Assembly: GCA_010094045.1 (NCBI GenBank)
Contig: ML986601.1
Span: 186,001-250,000 of the forward strand
Direction of reading: 5' to 3'
From: Lojkania enalia
Lineage: Eukaryota > Ascomycota > Dothideomycetes > Pleosporales
Length of the DNA stretch: 64,000 nt
The translations under genes were made by a program, and so were the position numbers. Shown here one piece after another: positions 22,892 to 32,673 of the stretch (positions are counted from its first letter, which is position 1; each line of letters opens with the position of its first letter). Below the pieces are notes generated by a model. It made no database searches. It saw only the letters and a program-made list of their open reading frames with translations, and had not been told where the DNA came from.

Positions 22892-23284
22892 GGGATGGTT
22901 GGGGTGCTTTTTTTTTTTTTTTTATTTTGGGTGGAGGGTTTGGTTGGTTTGTTTCGATGGAGTAAGTGTAAAGCATGTTTAGGATTAATTGAGACTCGTA
23001 GTTCGGGACAGGATTGGAGCAGGGAACTGGATGAGAAGAACATGTGGTGATTTAGTAACAGCAACGCTCACCGGAAGGGATTTTTCTGGGAAAGCTTATG
23101 CAGGCAATTGGAAGATTGGTTGGGAGGTTGTGTAGAGAAGTTCGGGCATGCAGGTTGAAATTGGGGGCGGGGAAACCTAAAAAATGTGCACGTCTGTGAT
23201 GACAGAAAATAATACTGTTCTGAATAGGAAAAAGTAATCACATAAAACCAACTACCGTTGAAATGAAAAGGGAATCGCCATATC
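22892..23284. other. convergent intergenic region
   Basis: Separates the convergent GH127 and zinc-finger genes. Contains a 17-nt T tract near 22907. No gene. Confidence 0.7.
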
Positions 23285-24067
23285 CTATCCGCCCACCGTT
23301 CTCTGTGGATGGACCCTTCGTCGATGCTTCAACATGTTATCTTTCCTCCCGAACGTCTTCCCACAACCTGGTACCGTGCAATAGACTAATGCTTCCACCC
23401 TTATGGGCTGGTGTGCGGCTCGCATATGCCTCTCCAGATCTGCTCGTAGGCCAAAGGGATTGCTAGGACAGTTGGGAGCCGGACACTTGAAGCGTTTGGT
23501 ACGAATGCGGTGGATATGCTTGTTGAGCATATAGACCTGAGGGAAGGTTTGGGAGCAGTGCAGGCAGGTGAACTGTTGGGATGGATCGGAGGTTGGGTTG
23601 GGGGTATTGCTTGATCCAAGGGATGTATTGGAGGAATCGGTTGAAGATGGGGTGTTGGAGCTGGCTGGTGAAGAATTGTTGGAATTCGACGCAACAGAAT
23701 TGCTGGGTGAGTATGGAGGATTGATTCCGTTCGGACCTGACTTGGGACTGTTTCCATTGTCGAAAGATTGACTATTGAATGTGTTGCTCTCGAAATAAGG
23801 ACTTCGAGGACTTGATCGGCTGTTGCTGATGGTAGTGCTGGCACTCAAGTGCCTCTCTGATGAATCTTCCCTGAACGCCGGAGGAGTGCTGTTAAGAACT
23901 AAAGGAGAGACGGAATGAACGAATGTATCTCGCAAATGCAAGCCTGGCTGACGTGTCGCGTCCGTCGAAGTAGCTGGGCTAATGGTCGGCATCGGATAGA
24001 ATCGTCTTAAATGCGCGTAAATGACCGGGTTTAATTCATATTCCAAATCGAATGGGGATATATTCAT
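23285..24067 (-). CDS. C2H2 zinc-finger transcription factor
   Basis: A 260-residue intronless protein. Residues 50-165 are very rich in Ser, Asn and Pro, typical of activation or linker regions. Three fingers follow near the C-terminus: C168/C171 with H184 and H186 (odd His spacing), C195/C200 with H214/H219 (CPAPNCPSNPFGLRADLERH), and C230/C235 with H248/H253 (CTVPGCGKTFGRKDNMLKH). The last two are C-x4-C-x12/13-H-x4-H fingers. Most likely a nuclear DNA-binding regulator; no named orthologue recognised. An upstream open frame overlaps the start as ATGA and might be an upstream exon or leader frame. It sits between the GH127 and AA9/GH31 genes, so a role in controlling them is an attractive but unproven idea. 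Confidence 0.8.
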   Translation of the reverse strand: MNISPFDLEYELNPVIYAHLRRFYPMPTISPATSTDATRQPGLHLRDTFVHSVSPLVLNSTPPAFREDSSERHLSASTTISNSRSSPRSPYFESNTFNSQSFDNGNSPKSGPNGINPPYSPSNSVASNSNNSSPASSNTPSSTDSSNTSLGSSNTPNPTSDPSQQFTCLHCSQTFPQVYMLNKHIHRIRTKRFKCPAPNCPSNPFGLRADLERHMRAAHQPIRVEALVYCTVPGCGKTFGRKDNMLKHRRRVHPQRTVGG

Positions 24068-25278
24068 GGAACGTCATTAGGCAACACACAGAGCGAATAC
24101 CCACTGGCGTTACTTCCACCTCTGTCATGACAGTCCATGATGGATAATAATAGCTTGGTGGTATTCAACTGGTCTATCTTGTGGCATCCTTTACTCGGCG
24201 TTATGAATGAAGGTAGCGGAGGATTGGAACTTGCAGGCATGATTGGAAGAGGGCTTGGTCGAACGAACTCTGAGTCAGAGTAATACACAAGTTGTGGTAG
24301 CGTTAGAGATGAATACCGTACTAGCTTTGGAAGGGATATTGGCTGTAGAATGGATTTCAAAAGCAAGAAACGAGCAAACTTTAAATGGTGTAGTTCAACG
24401 GAGGCATGTCGTGAGGCTGAATTGACCGGTCAGACCTACAAGTCGCTTTGCTGTCCAATAGTAGTTGCAGGCAGTCTGATATGCAGCACCTAAACTATCC
24501 CACGCTTGGCATCACACGGCATGTCATGGAGGGCATGCTATGTCAGGGGATGGAGGTATTCCATATTTAAATCAGGTGGTACTTGGAGCTGGCGCGTGCA
24601 CATTATCTTGGCTAGAGATTGCTAATCTCAAAGCATCTCGTGTTATCGAGTCTATGCAAGTGCCTAAAGATATTTAGAGTCGAGAATGCGAGCGTTACCT
24701 CAGGGGGGCCTAGTGATCGGAATACTGAGATGAAGGGATCGCTTGCGTACTCATGCTCAGGGTATTCACAAATCATGGGGTTTGTAGTGGTACTTTATGC
24801 ATGTTTCGAAACACGTTGGAAATTGTGGGGATATTGTGGAGCTGTTGTACGTCCATTCCTCCCGCGAGGATCATCAACGTTCGAAATCGCAGCATAAACC
24901 ACTAGTAAGCCAAACCAATCACAAATTGCACAATAAGAATCGTAGCTTTCGCCATGTTCGTATATGCTGCCGAAGCACGCCTTTATTTTATCTACTCTTG
25001 GTGCATAAAGATGGTTGAATGATGAAGCTGACAACAATGCCAGATCCCCATATCGCAACCTGATATAGTCATGAGAAATCATATATATATACATGAAGGA
25101 TTTTCATAACGGGCATCCCAAAAAACTTGAATGTGTGAATCCCGTCCACGGAAGAGAAAGAAATGCATAGAACTGACCCAAACCCAGTACCGCCCAATTT
25201 TTTTTTTTCTGTGCCATTTTATTGACGCCAGTATCCCATAACCCCCCACCATTAGGCGCCGGGTAGTGTGCCCGTCAC
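24068..25278. other. intergenic region C2H2 gene to AA9 gene
   Basis: About 1.2 kb. It holds the promoter of the zinc-finger gene and the AA9 3' region, with a T-run at about 25199-25209. Open frames of 60-100 codons occur without recognisable motifs. Confidence 0.6.
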
Positions 25279-26148
25279 TTAAGACAAGAAATCCCGGGCG
25301 TGGCGACGAGCCTTCTTCGAAACAGAAGCAACAGAAGCCAACTGCGGGCCCGGCGCAGTCGCAAAAGTCTTACCAGCGGCGTGCCAGTACATATCCCACT
25401 GTAGCAGCGAATCGCTTTCATGATAGATCTCCGTACCCTTGGTACCAGCGGGCATCTGTGCACCGTCATCACCGCCCGTAACCTTGATGTTGAAGGCCTG
25501 AGGCCAGAACTGGCGATTGCTGACATCGCCATTGTTATGGATTGAAGCGACTTCAGTACGGAGGACATAGTTACCGGAAGGAATATCCTTCGGAATAGTG
25601 ACAGTCTGCTCGTTGTTGTTGGTGTAAAAGATGGCATCAGTGCCCCAATATCCGGTTTGCTCCTGAGGAGAGCCCTGGGAGAAGCGGCCGTCGCGATAGT
25701 CAATGAGAGCGGCTTGATGGATCTTGAAGAACTCGAGGCTGGTCTTATCGACGTTTGCACAGTCACCGTTGCACGGGGCAAGGTAAGTAGAGGTCCAACC
25801 GTGGTGGCTGCAATCCCAGCCCTCCTCACCACTCTCGCATTCTCCTACATGATGCCAGGTAAATGTAACATCCGAGCCAGCTGGCGCCTCAGCGGTGTAA
25901 GGGGAGGGATCAGCGTCGATATGGGCAATGATGTCCGGGTGATTGATCTTGTCGCCGAAGACGGGGTCGTAGCCCCAGCCTTGGTTGGTCCACCATGCCG
26001 GAGACTGGTTTCCGGGGTCTTGCTTAGAGCCTTGACGGAAACCTTCGTATACCTTGCCACCGATTTTGGCTTTCTCGACGGACGTGTGGCCGGCCGCTTG
26101 GGAGAAGAGAGCCGCAAAGAGCGCACCGGTGACGAAGATCTTAGACAT
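25279..26148 (-). CDS. AA9-like copper oxygenase (LPMO) with altered active site
   Basis: AA9 enzymes cleave cellulose or hemicellulose oxidatively outside the cell. The start at 26148 is chosen because it gives a clean signal peptide (MSKIFVTGALFAALFSQAAG) and exposes His21 as the mature N-terminus, as copper binding requires; a longer in-frame start would not. One exon, 289 residues. The fold signature is present: TFTWHHVGECESG, SHHGWTSTYLAPCNGDC, DIPSGNYVLRTEVASIH and RQFWPQAFNIKVTG. His21 and His115 would form the histidine brace. The usual Gln-x-Tyr-Pro-x-Cys motif reads QFWPQA, so the axial Tyr is Trp215 and the Cys is Ala218. The usual partner Cys region reads DIIAHID, and the usual H-x-G-P reads HHGW. 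It is probably a divergent clade; activity is uncertain. Confidence 0.85.
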   Translation of the reverse strand: MSKIFVTGALFAALFSQAAGHTSVEKAKIGGKVYEGFRQGSKQDPGNQSPAWWTNQGWGYDPVFGDKINHPDIIAHIDADPSPYTAEAPAGSDVTFTWHHVGECESGEEGWDCSHHGWTSTYLAPCNGDCANVDKTSLEFFKIHQAALIDYRDGRFSQGSPQEQTGYWGTDAIFYTNNNEQTVTIPKDIPSGNYVLRTEVASIHNNGDVSNRQFWPQAFNIKVTGGDDGAQMPAGTKGTEIYHESDSLLQWDMYWHAAGKTFATAPGPQLASVASVSKKARRHARDFLS

Positions 26149-27254
26149 GTTTGCTGATTGTTTGGTTGAAGGATTGGAAGGACCGTTAAGGTTTACGGAA
26201 CAAAAAGTTTGAAAATAAAGGAATGTCAATGCGTCTAGCAGTGAATAACAATAGCTCCCGGAGCTATGTTGGTGAAGGAGTGACCGGTTTTAGAGAATGA
26301 CTGAGGATCTGTAGACAAGGGGAAGATGTTGAAGAGAGGGAGGTAGGCTTTTGTATCTAGCCATAATTACTTGTGGAGCTTACTGTGTACTCTCCGCACC
26401 GTGCCGCCGAAGGATGAGACGTGCGGCTGCATGCGTGGCTAGTTGTGAATGCTAACCCTAAGCGATCACACGAGAATGCCTCATGCACTAATGTAGGCAC
26501 GAAGGAGAAAGCTTAGCGCGCTAATGTAGGTACGCCCGCCGGAGCTCTTAGGGAGTGGCCTGGACGCAGGTGAACGCCCTCGCACAGCAATCTATTCTAA
26601 GCTGAGCGCTCGCCTTGTGGACTTCGAAAACCTGGCATTGAAAGCACTAAAGTCTCAAGAATTCGAGGGCGGCACGGGTTCGTGTATAGTCGCAGCATTC
26701 GGACCGCGAATGTGTTCTTCAACAACACAATCCCGCATCCATTGCTAGTCGGGGGTCAGCACTGCTGTCTCTGATTCTCACTTGCACGATACCCGAAGCC
26801 ACTCATCAAACTATTCACCAATGAGAATTGGGATGATCTTTTGTTTTACGTTTATTTTGACAGTTTTGATTTCCTGTAAGGCGCCTTACGGGAATTAGAG
26901 CTCGGCAGGGGGTAACCGGCAGTGCCGTTCGCGCCGTCGTTTCAACTTTCAGCCTTAAACGATGAAACTATCGATAAAAGAGGCATCGATAGAAGGCTAT
27001 CGATAGACGATAGCCGCTCGACGAATTTTGTCACGCAGGGGTAAGGCAATAAGCACGTGTTAAGAAGGAGCTGTCCTCCCGTACGTTTGCTGCATTTCGG
27101 TGATTTAATTTGCGGTTGTAGAGTGAATTCTGCATATCTCAGCGGCTAACAATCTAGGTTCCCCTGCATATCTCCCGCTTACTATAACCTCTCAGGCCTC
27201 CTGACTATAACCTTAAGATGCCTTTTTCCATTTCATACGCACCTCTGAGACATC
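26149..27254. other. intergenic region AA9 to GH31
   Basis: About 1.1 kb upstream of the AA9 gene. It carries an imperfect direct repeat CTAATGTAGG(C/T)ACG (near 26490 and 26522). Three ATCGAT sites lie at 26970, 26985 and 26999 with regular 14-15 bp spacing. No coding frame is supported. Confidence 0.6.
26970..27004. repeat. three spaced ATCGAT palindromes
   Basis: ATCGAT occurs at 26970-26975, 26985-26990 and 26999-27004, the last inside the 10-bp palindrome CTATCGATAG. Regular spacing in an intergenic region between two CAZyme genes could mark a protein-binding array or a small hairpin-forming repeat. Confidence 0.5.
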
Positions 27255-29417
27255 TCAAAACAGAGTATCCCCAATTCCAACTTCGGTGAAGCCACCTCCT
27301 CGGTTAAGGTTGACCTCGCGACTCCCCTCCCATGCCCAAATCAGCACCGCCGCTTCAACTGCTAAATTCTCATACTCAACCCTAACGGTTCCTTTTTCCT
27401 TGTTGGTAGTCATTTTTATCTTGGCTGGTTTACCCTTCGCGCCATCTCCAGTGAAATATGTAAACGTGGATTCTGGAACGTCCCAAGATGGGAAGACTTC
27501 AATAGTAAGGAAAGATTGCCAATCCTCAATCCACTTGGCATTTCCTTGGTAGATGTCGCCACGAGGAATGATCGCGCCTTGAGTGATGTACACCGGCATA
27601 CTGTCTACATCTAGCGAAACATTGACCGTGGTACCGGCAGTGTGGACCTCGCGCCTCTTAAAGAAATTAATGTACTTCTTACTTCTTCCTTTCGGAAAAT
27701 ACACGCTGCGTTTCCCACCCTCATTTACAATTGGCGCGACGAGGAGCTCTTCGCCGAAGAAATAAGCATCATTGACTTCCCAAGTGTTGGGGTCGGTTGG
27801 TGCTTCGAGGAAGAGTGCGCGGATGATCGGCAGCCCAGTCTGACTCGCGGCGTAGGCGTAAGATTTAATATATGGAACAAGATCTGCGTGCAAATTCGCC
27901 GTCGTTTTGAGGACATTGAGAGTCTGATTCGTGTAAGGCGGATACCACGGCGTGTGGTTTGTGCCCAGCATGAGTTCATAGACTGGCGAAAAGGCCGAGA
28001 ACCACATCCACCGCGCCCAGACTTCTTCAGTCGGGGAGAGTGCTCCGCCTTCCCTCGTATAACCGCCTGTATCGGAACCCCATATTGGAAATGCGATGAG
28101 GCCAGATCGAATACCTGAAGCGACGGAGTATGCAAGGCCGGTAAAGTTAGCGTGCGAATCGCCGTTCCAGATGTGAGTTACCGCGCGAGAACGGTCAACT
28201 GCAGATCGGGCGAAGTTGTAGAAATTCGAGGCGCCCCATTTCTGAACCATGCTGTCATAGGCTAGCTGGAGAAAAAGCGCCATCTGTTCATTCTGCAGGT
28301 AATCTGGCATCTCATTTTCTTCGCCTCGGTCGATCTTGTACCCTTTAGCTCCTACCCTTGGAAAGTATTCCAGATTCTCCTGGAAATAGTCGTACGCATC
28401 TGGAATTGTGAGATTCAGAGCAGGGCCTAATGCCCCCAGGGGCTCATCAGTTAAAGGAAAGAGCCAGCCATTCTCGGTTGATGCGTTCCACAGCTTCGTA
28501 TTCAATGATGTGTCCTTATTCGCAGTTGCTCGATTAGCTATCCAAACTTGGAAGTCAAAGCCCCATTCTGTTAGATTTTTTATGAACCGTTCTGGATCAG
28601 GATAGAAATCAGGGTCAAAATCGAAATTTCCCCAGGACCGATTTCCAGTGCCGTATGGACGATCTGCAAAGGTAGATGTCGCTCGGATCTGGTTGTAGTA
28701 TAGATGGTCTACGACATCTTGAATGTTTTCCTGTGCATTGGAAACACTTCCATGAAAGTCCTGTTCGAAATCATCGCTCCAAAAAGTTGGGCCTAGGCCG
28801 GAAGTAGGGGGCATCTCACTGCGCGCAGATAGCTCTGTATACTGCTCAATGACTGACTTGAAATCATTCTTCGTAGTCGGTAGAATAATATAATACACCA
28901 AACTTGTCGTATTAAAGATGAATTGAGCTTTACCGGGCACCGTGAAATCATAACTCCCCATTTTCAAAGTATCCGTATAAACTCCATAGCCGGTAGACGT
29001 CAAGAAAAACGGCGCTCGAGCATTAGCCCAATTAAGGCCGGTATTGCTGCCAACGCCTTTGAGATCGAAGGATACGTTTTTGTTGGCTATTTGGTTGTTA
29101 AATGGATATTCCCATACACCGTAAAAATGGGCATCTTGGTTTGCCGTGAAAATTGCCCCGTGGAAAGGCGAAGAGGTGGTCAATTTGACTTCCGCGACGG
29201 TAGGTGTGATAAAATTGTACGATAACCCTTGCGTAACATTTTTCAAAGGCTGCACTGTAGTATTCTGCTTTCCAGCTAGTAATACAAGATTGTTGACCAG
29301 AATTTCATCTCCATCTCGAATAATAAGACTATCTTGTTCAGTAAGTGATATTGTATATTCTGAGAGCGCTGTTGTAGCGAGAGCTCCGAGGCTCAAAAGA
29401 CGGGAACCCACTACCAT
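27255..29417 (-). CDS. secreted GH31 glycosidase (alpha-glucosidase/xylosidase type)
   Basis: GH31 retaining enzymes hydrolyse alpha-linked glucose, xylose or related sugars. One exon, 720 residues, with a signal peptide (about residues 1-19, ending TALS) and many N-glycosylation sequons, so secreted. The barrel shows GPTFWSDDFEQDF and WGFDFQVWIANR. The predicted nucleophile Asp363 lies in GYKIDRGEENEMP, and the acid/base Asp420 in HIWNGDSHANF. FPIWGSDTGGYTREGG follows. The KIDRGEE form differs from the W-x-D-M-N-E form of classic maltase-type members and is nearer to the K-x-D-x-G-E form of alpha-xylosidases and relatives, so substrate cannot be fixed. C-terminal beta domains include VLIWAWEG. 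It is transcribed the same way as the AA9 gene. Confidence 0.9.
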   Translation of the reverse strand: MVVGSRLLSLGALATTALSEYTISLTEQDSLIIRDGDEILVNNLVLLAGKQNTTVQPLKNVTQGLSYNFITPTVAEVKLTTSSPFHGAIFTANQDAHFYGVWEYPFNNQIANKNVSFDLKGVGSNTGLNWANARAPFFLTSTGYGVYTDTLKMGSYDFTVPGKAQFIFNTTSLVYYIILPTTKNDFKSVIEQYTELSARSEMPPTSGLGPTFWSDDFEQDFHGSVSNAQENIQDVVDHLYYNQIRATSTFADRPYGTGNRSWGNFDFDPDFYPDPERFIKNLTEWGFDFQVWIANRATANKDTSLNTKLWNASTENGWLFPLTDEPLGALGPALNLTIPDAYDYFQENLEYFPRVGAKGYKIDRGEENEMPDYLQNEQMALFLQLAYDSMVQKWGASNFYNFARSAVDRSRAVTHIWNGDSHANFTGLAYSVASGIRSGLIAFPIWGSDTGGYTREGGALSPTEEVWARWMWFSAFSPVYELMLGTNHTPWYPPYTNQTLNVLKTTANLHADLVPYIKSYAYAASQTGLPIIRALFLEAPTDPNTWEVNDAYFFGEELLVAPIVNEGGKRSVYFPKGRSKKYINFFKRREVHTAGTTVNVSLDVDSMPVYITQGAIIPRGDIYQGNAKWIEDWQSFLTIEVFPSWDVPESTFTYFTGDGAKGKPAKIKMTTNKEKGTVRVEYENLAVEAAVLIWAWEGSREVNLNRGGGFTEVGIGDTLF

Positions 29418-30017
29418 CGCTTAACATCAAGAGCATTAAGAAAGAGATGGCGTGTACCAAGTTACACAGTTGACCCGAGACTGCATCTTATATAAAGTCG
29501 TTCCTGATCACCGGCAGGAATGCACGCGGACCTTTAATATACCGATACTACACCCGGTGAAAGCCATGATCGACAATTTAGAAGGTGCTGCTGAATGTTT
29601 GTAGTCAATTCTTCCGAAGTACAAACAAGACTTTACTAGGTCAGTTAGGGTTCAATAGAAATTATGCACCGCGACTCGCGGAAAGAAGAGCGAATGGCTC
29701 AGAAATCCCCGCTTCCGGCGTGGAGATGTCGACGCGGCAGTGACATTAGTGCGCAAGAATGGTTGGGGTACAGGCTAAATTGAGGCATAATCTAGTGCCC
29801 GCTTGAGATCGTGAGCAATATCAATTGCTTGACCGCCGGACATGCATTTGCGTATCAATTAGGCGCTTTTTGAGAAAGCATAGGTCAAGCGACGGTACTC
29901 ACTAGCCTTTTATGTCATGACGCATTTTACGTATCTAGGACCCGACGCAAGATCGATCTCTTACTAAAAGGTATATAGCCAGAGTGTTATTTCCAGTACT
30001 TGATCGTATCTCCTTGG
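29418..30017. other. intergenic region GH31 to VPS33
   Basis: About 600 bases: GH31 promoter and VPS33 3' end. No gene seen. Confidence 0.7.
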
Positions 30018-32291
30018 TTATCCAAAATACCTCGTCTCGATAGCACTTCCTACTAAAGAGCCACCCTTAACCACACCCGTGGAGCAGATTACAAGTCGGC
30101 TTCCTCTACCTTCACCACCCACCTCCTTCAGTCTATTTTCAATGAATCTGAGCGCTGCAATCTCGGCCCTAGTGATGCCGCCCAGAAAGAAAACGACAAC
30201 CGTCTTATTGCTGTCATTGTGACTACCATTCAGCATACTTCTTGCCTTGATCGCCCTCTCCTCACCCGTTTGCGTCTCATCGAAAGTTGCCCCCCGGATA
30301 TATTTGGTTGCATCGTCGAATATTCGAGAGCCTTGCGCAAGAGGGTTCGCTTGTGCAGCAGCTTGTGGATTGCTTAAAGGTTTAATCAGGTTTGCAAGTG
30401 TCTGTTTCTGGATTATGGATTGGATGAGCCGGACACTTAGAGGTGCATAACCCGAGAAGACGTATGAGATATCGTTTGGTTCCGCTTCATTTACTTCATC
30501 GTCCCAGATCCGTAAGTTTCGTCTTAGTGGGCTGTAGTTCGTCACTGAGCCCGGTTTCGCTGCTGGTGCGCCGAGTCCAGACCCACCACGTGGCTGTAAC
30601 AGACCTATCTTCTCGAGTGAGGAAAGAGTAAGCAGGTGTTGCGGACCATAAGCCTGTATAACCGCTCGCTTAAAGGTCTCTAGATCCTTGGGTCGCATGC
30701 CAGCGTTGGTAGTGCTTTCTAGGCAGAGAAGTCGTAGGACTATGGAAAGAGGCACGTTACGATTGATAAGCTCCATGATGGCATCGTGTTGAGTAGTGGG
30801 ATCAGCACCAGACATGAGATTCTGCTGGATTTCAAGGGAGCGGAGGAAGATATCTGAACGGGTGAACTTGATTATTTCTTCCGCCAAAGAAGTATGTAGC
30901 TTCAAGCTGGCTTGCTCAGCCTGGTATCCGGGTAATTTGGCAACGAAATCTCGTAGCTCAGCAGTGGTTTTAGCGGCGAGCTGATTTCGTTCTGTGCTAC
31001 TTTGCAATCGTCGGGCAGCCTTGTTGAGCAAGTTGCCCACAACGGCAAAGTTTGAATCACAGAGGGTGGAGTAGAGAGAGTCTTTGGGATCGATAATGAC
31101 CTTTCGCTTCATGCTTGTAGATGCGGACCCGGTTTGGCCAGGCTGCGGTGCAACGCCTCCAATGACGGACGAGTCAACCTCTGTCTGATTTGCAGAAATA
31201 TTGAAGACTTCATCAATCAGACCTTCATAGGTCAATTGAGTCAAAAGCGCTGTTGGAAAATCAACTTCTCGGTCAATAATGATAATGCTGTCGATTGCAA
31301 GACTTGGAGTCAATCCTAAGAACGAGTTTCCACAGTTGCCTTCACTAGCGGTTACTTCAGTGCGCATGCGAATCAAGAGATCAGCAAGGCGCTTCGCATT
31401 GTCTCCTTTGCCAATGATGCGCGGGAACAAGCCATGCTTCTGTTGTTGAAGCATCAAGGCTTTCGCAGCGAGGTAGATTGTCGTTGGGTCTTTCCGCTGC
31501 AGTAAAGTCAGAGCCGGAAATTTCGAGTGATACCATTGTGACATTACTAGATATAGATCCGTGACAGCGTCATCTAATTCCAGGGACAATACGTCATCGG
31601 CGAGCGGAACGAAAAATAATGGCCATTCGCTCACGCTTGCTTCGCCTAGAACACCGGCTTCCTCTAAAAGCTGATCTGAGACCACTGTACGTCGGGGCAC
31701 CCAGAAGATAGAGAATTCATGTTCAATTTGACTGTCTCGACGAATTCGCTTGATTTGGTCTAACGAGAATGTCAGCACCTAATGATAGAGTCTCCCCCTA
31801 CGGAAATGCAAGAGGTTATCCATAGAAAATGCTGTTAAAATCTATTCAATATAGGGATCGAGACTGACGAGACAGAGTTGGAGCTATCTGGCTTGCCTAC
31901 TTTAAGATCCCATGTTGACGGATGTTGAATGCCTAAATTGAAGGCAGCAAAGCCAGTACTTACTAGCAACAGTAATCACGGTCTTGGCTTTTTCTCCCCT
32001 GACGAGAAAGACAACACTCCGCTGCGATGAGTCGACGTTATCATTCTCCAGGAAGAAAGGCTTATCCACGCCATATTCCTGAAGCGTGGAAAACTTCACA
32101 AGGAGATTTAAGGGTCCCGCAAGCGCCTTCTCGAGGACAAGATTCTTCTTTCCTCTTATCTAGAAACAAAAGTTAATATGAACGATGTACTATAGGTATT
32201 GCAATTACCTTACACCTTCAAGGAGGAGGAGGAGATCACGCCGCGCTTTTTCAGAAATTTCTGCGGAATTGAACGGCACGGTTGGAGCCAT
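30018..32291 (-). CDS. VPS33: Vps33, Sec1/Munc18 protein of HOPS/CORVET
   Basis: Vps33 clasps SNAREs within the HOPS and CORVET tethering complexes for fusion at endosomes and vacuoles. Exons 32214-32291, 31964-32159 and 30018-31759 join in phase to 671 residues. Exon 1 gives MAPTVPFNSAEIS and LLLLLEG, joined to IRGKKNLVLEKALAGPLNLL and FSTLQEYGVDKPFFLEND. The large last exon carries IDSIIIIDREVDFPTALLTQ (the SM-family signature), LTYEGLIDEVF, the helical domain, and VVVFFLGGITRAEIAALRFI near the C-terminus. Introns are 54 and 204 nt; the second is long for this region and might hide alternative splicing. The neighbour VTA1, 0.4 kb upstream and on the same strand, also works at endosomes. Confidence 0.95.
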
Positions 32292-32673
32292 AATGCCAAA
32301 TTCTCAAGGAACTGAGATCTTGCTAGGCCAGTACAGCGGCATGATTCTGCCACGATATTGCTGCTGCCTAAGACTGCGCTCGTAGGAAGAAGCAAGTCGG
32401 TGGTTAGTTTGATGGAGCCTGGCGGCGGGAAGGTGGGAGAGTGCTGAGTCAGCTGGTGGCTTGGCGACTCATAGGGCATTTTAACCCTCCTTTATCAACA
32501 AAAGTATAGGATGGGAAGCTCCGACATATTATTTTATAGTTCATCTCATCTGTATGAAATCATTTCTCATTTATCTATGTACTATCATGGGTATAGAATA
32601 ATATATACGACCGGTTGCGGAACCTAGCAGTCCTTTCTATCATTATTTCATATCATACACTATCAATAGTGTT
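32292..32673. other. spacer between VTA1 and VPS33
   Basis: About 380 AT-rich bases between tandem minus-strand genes. VPS33 promoter and VTA1 3' UTR; nothing else seen. Confidence 0.7.

Noticed and set aside
24064..24366. Separate 100-codon gene upstream of the zinc-finger gene
   Set aside because: It overlaps the zinc-finger start by ATGA, begins without a motif and is best seen as leader or upstream-ORF sequence; kept only as a remark.
25275..25832. 185-codon minus-strand frame overlapping the AA9 gene
   Set aside because: It is an alternative frame of the AA9 coding region with Arg/Ser/Leu-rich composition and no motif.
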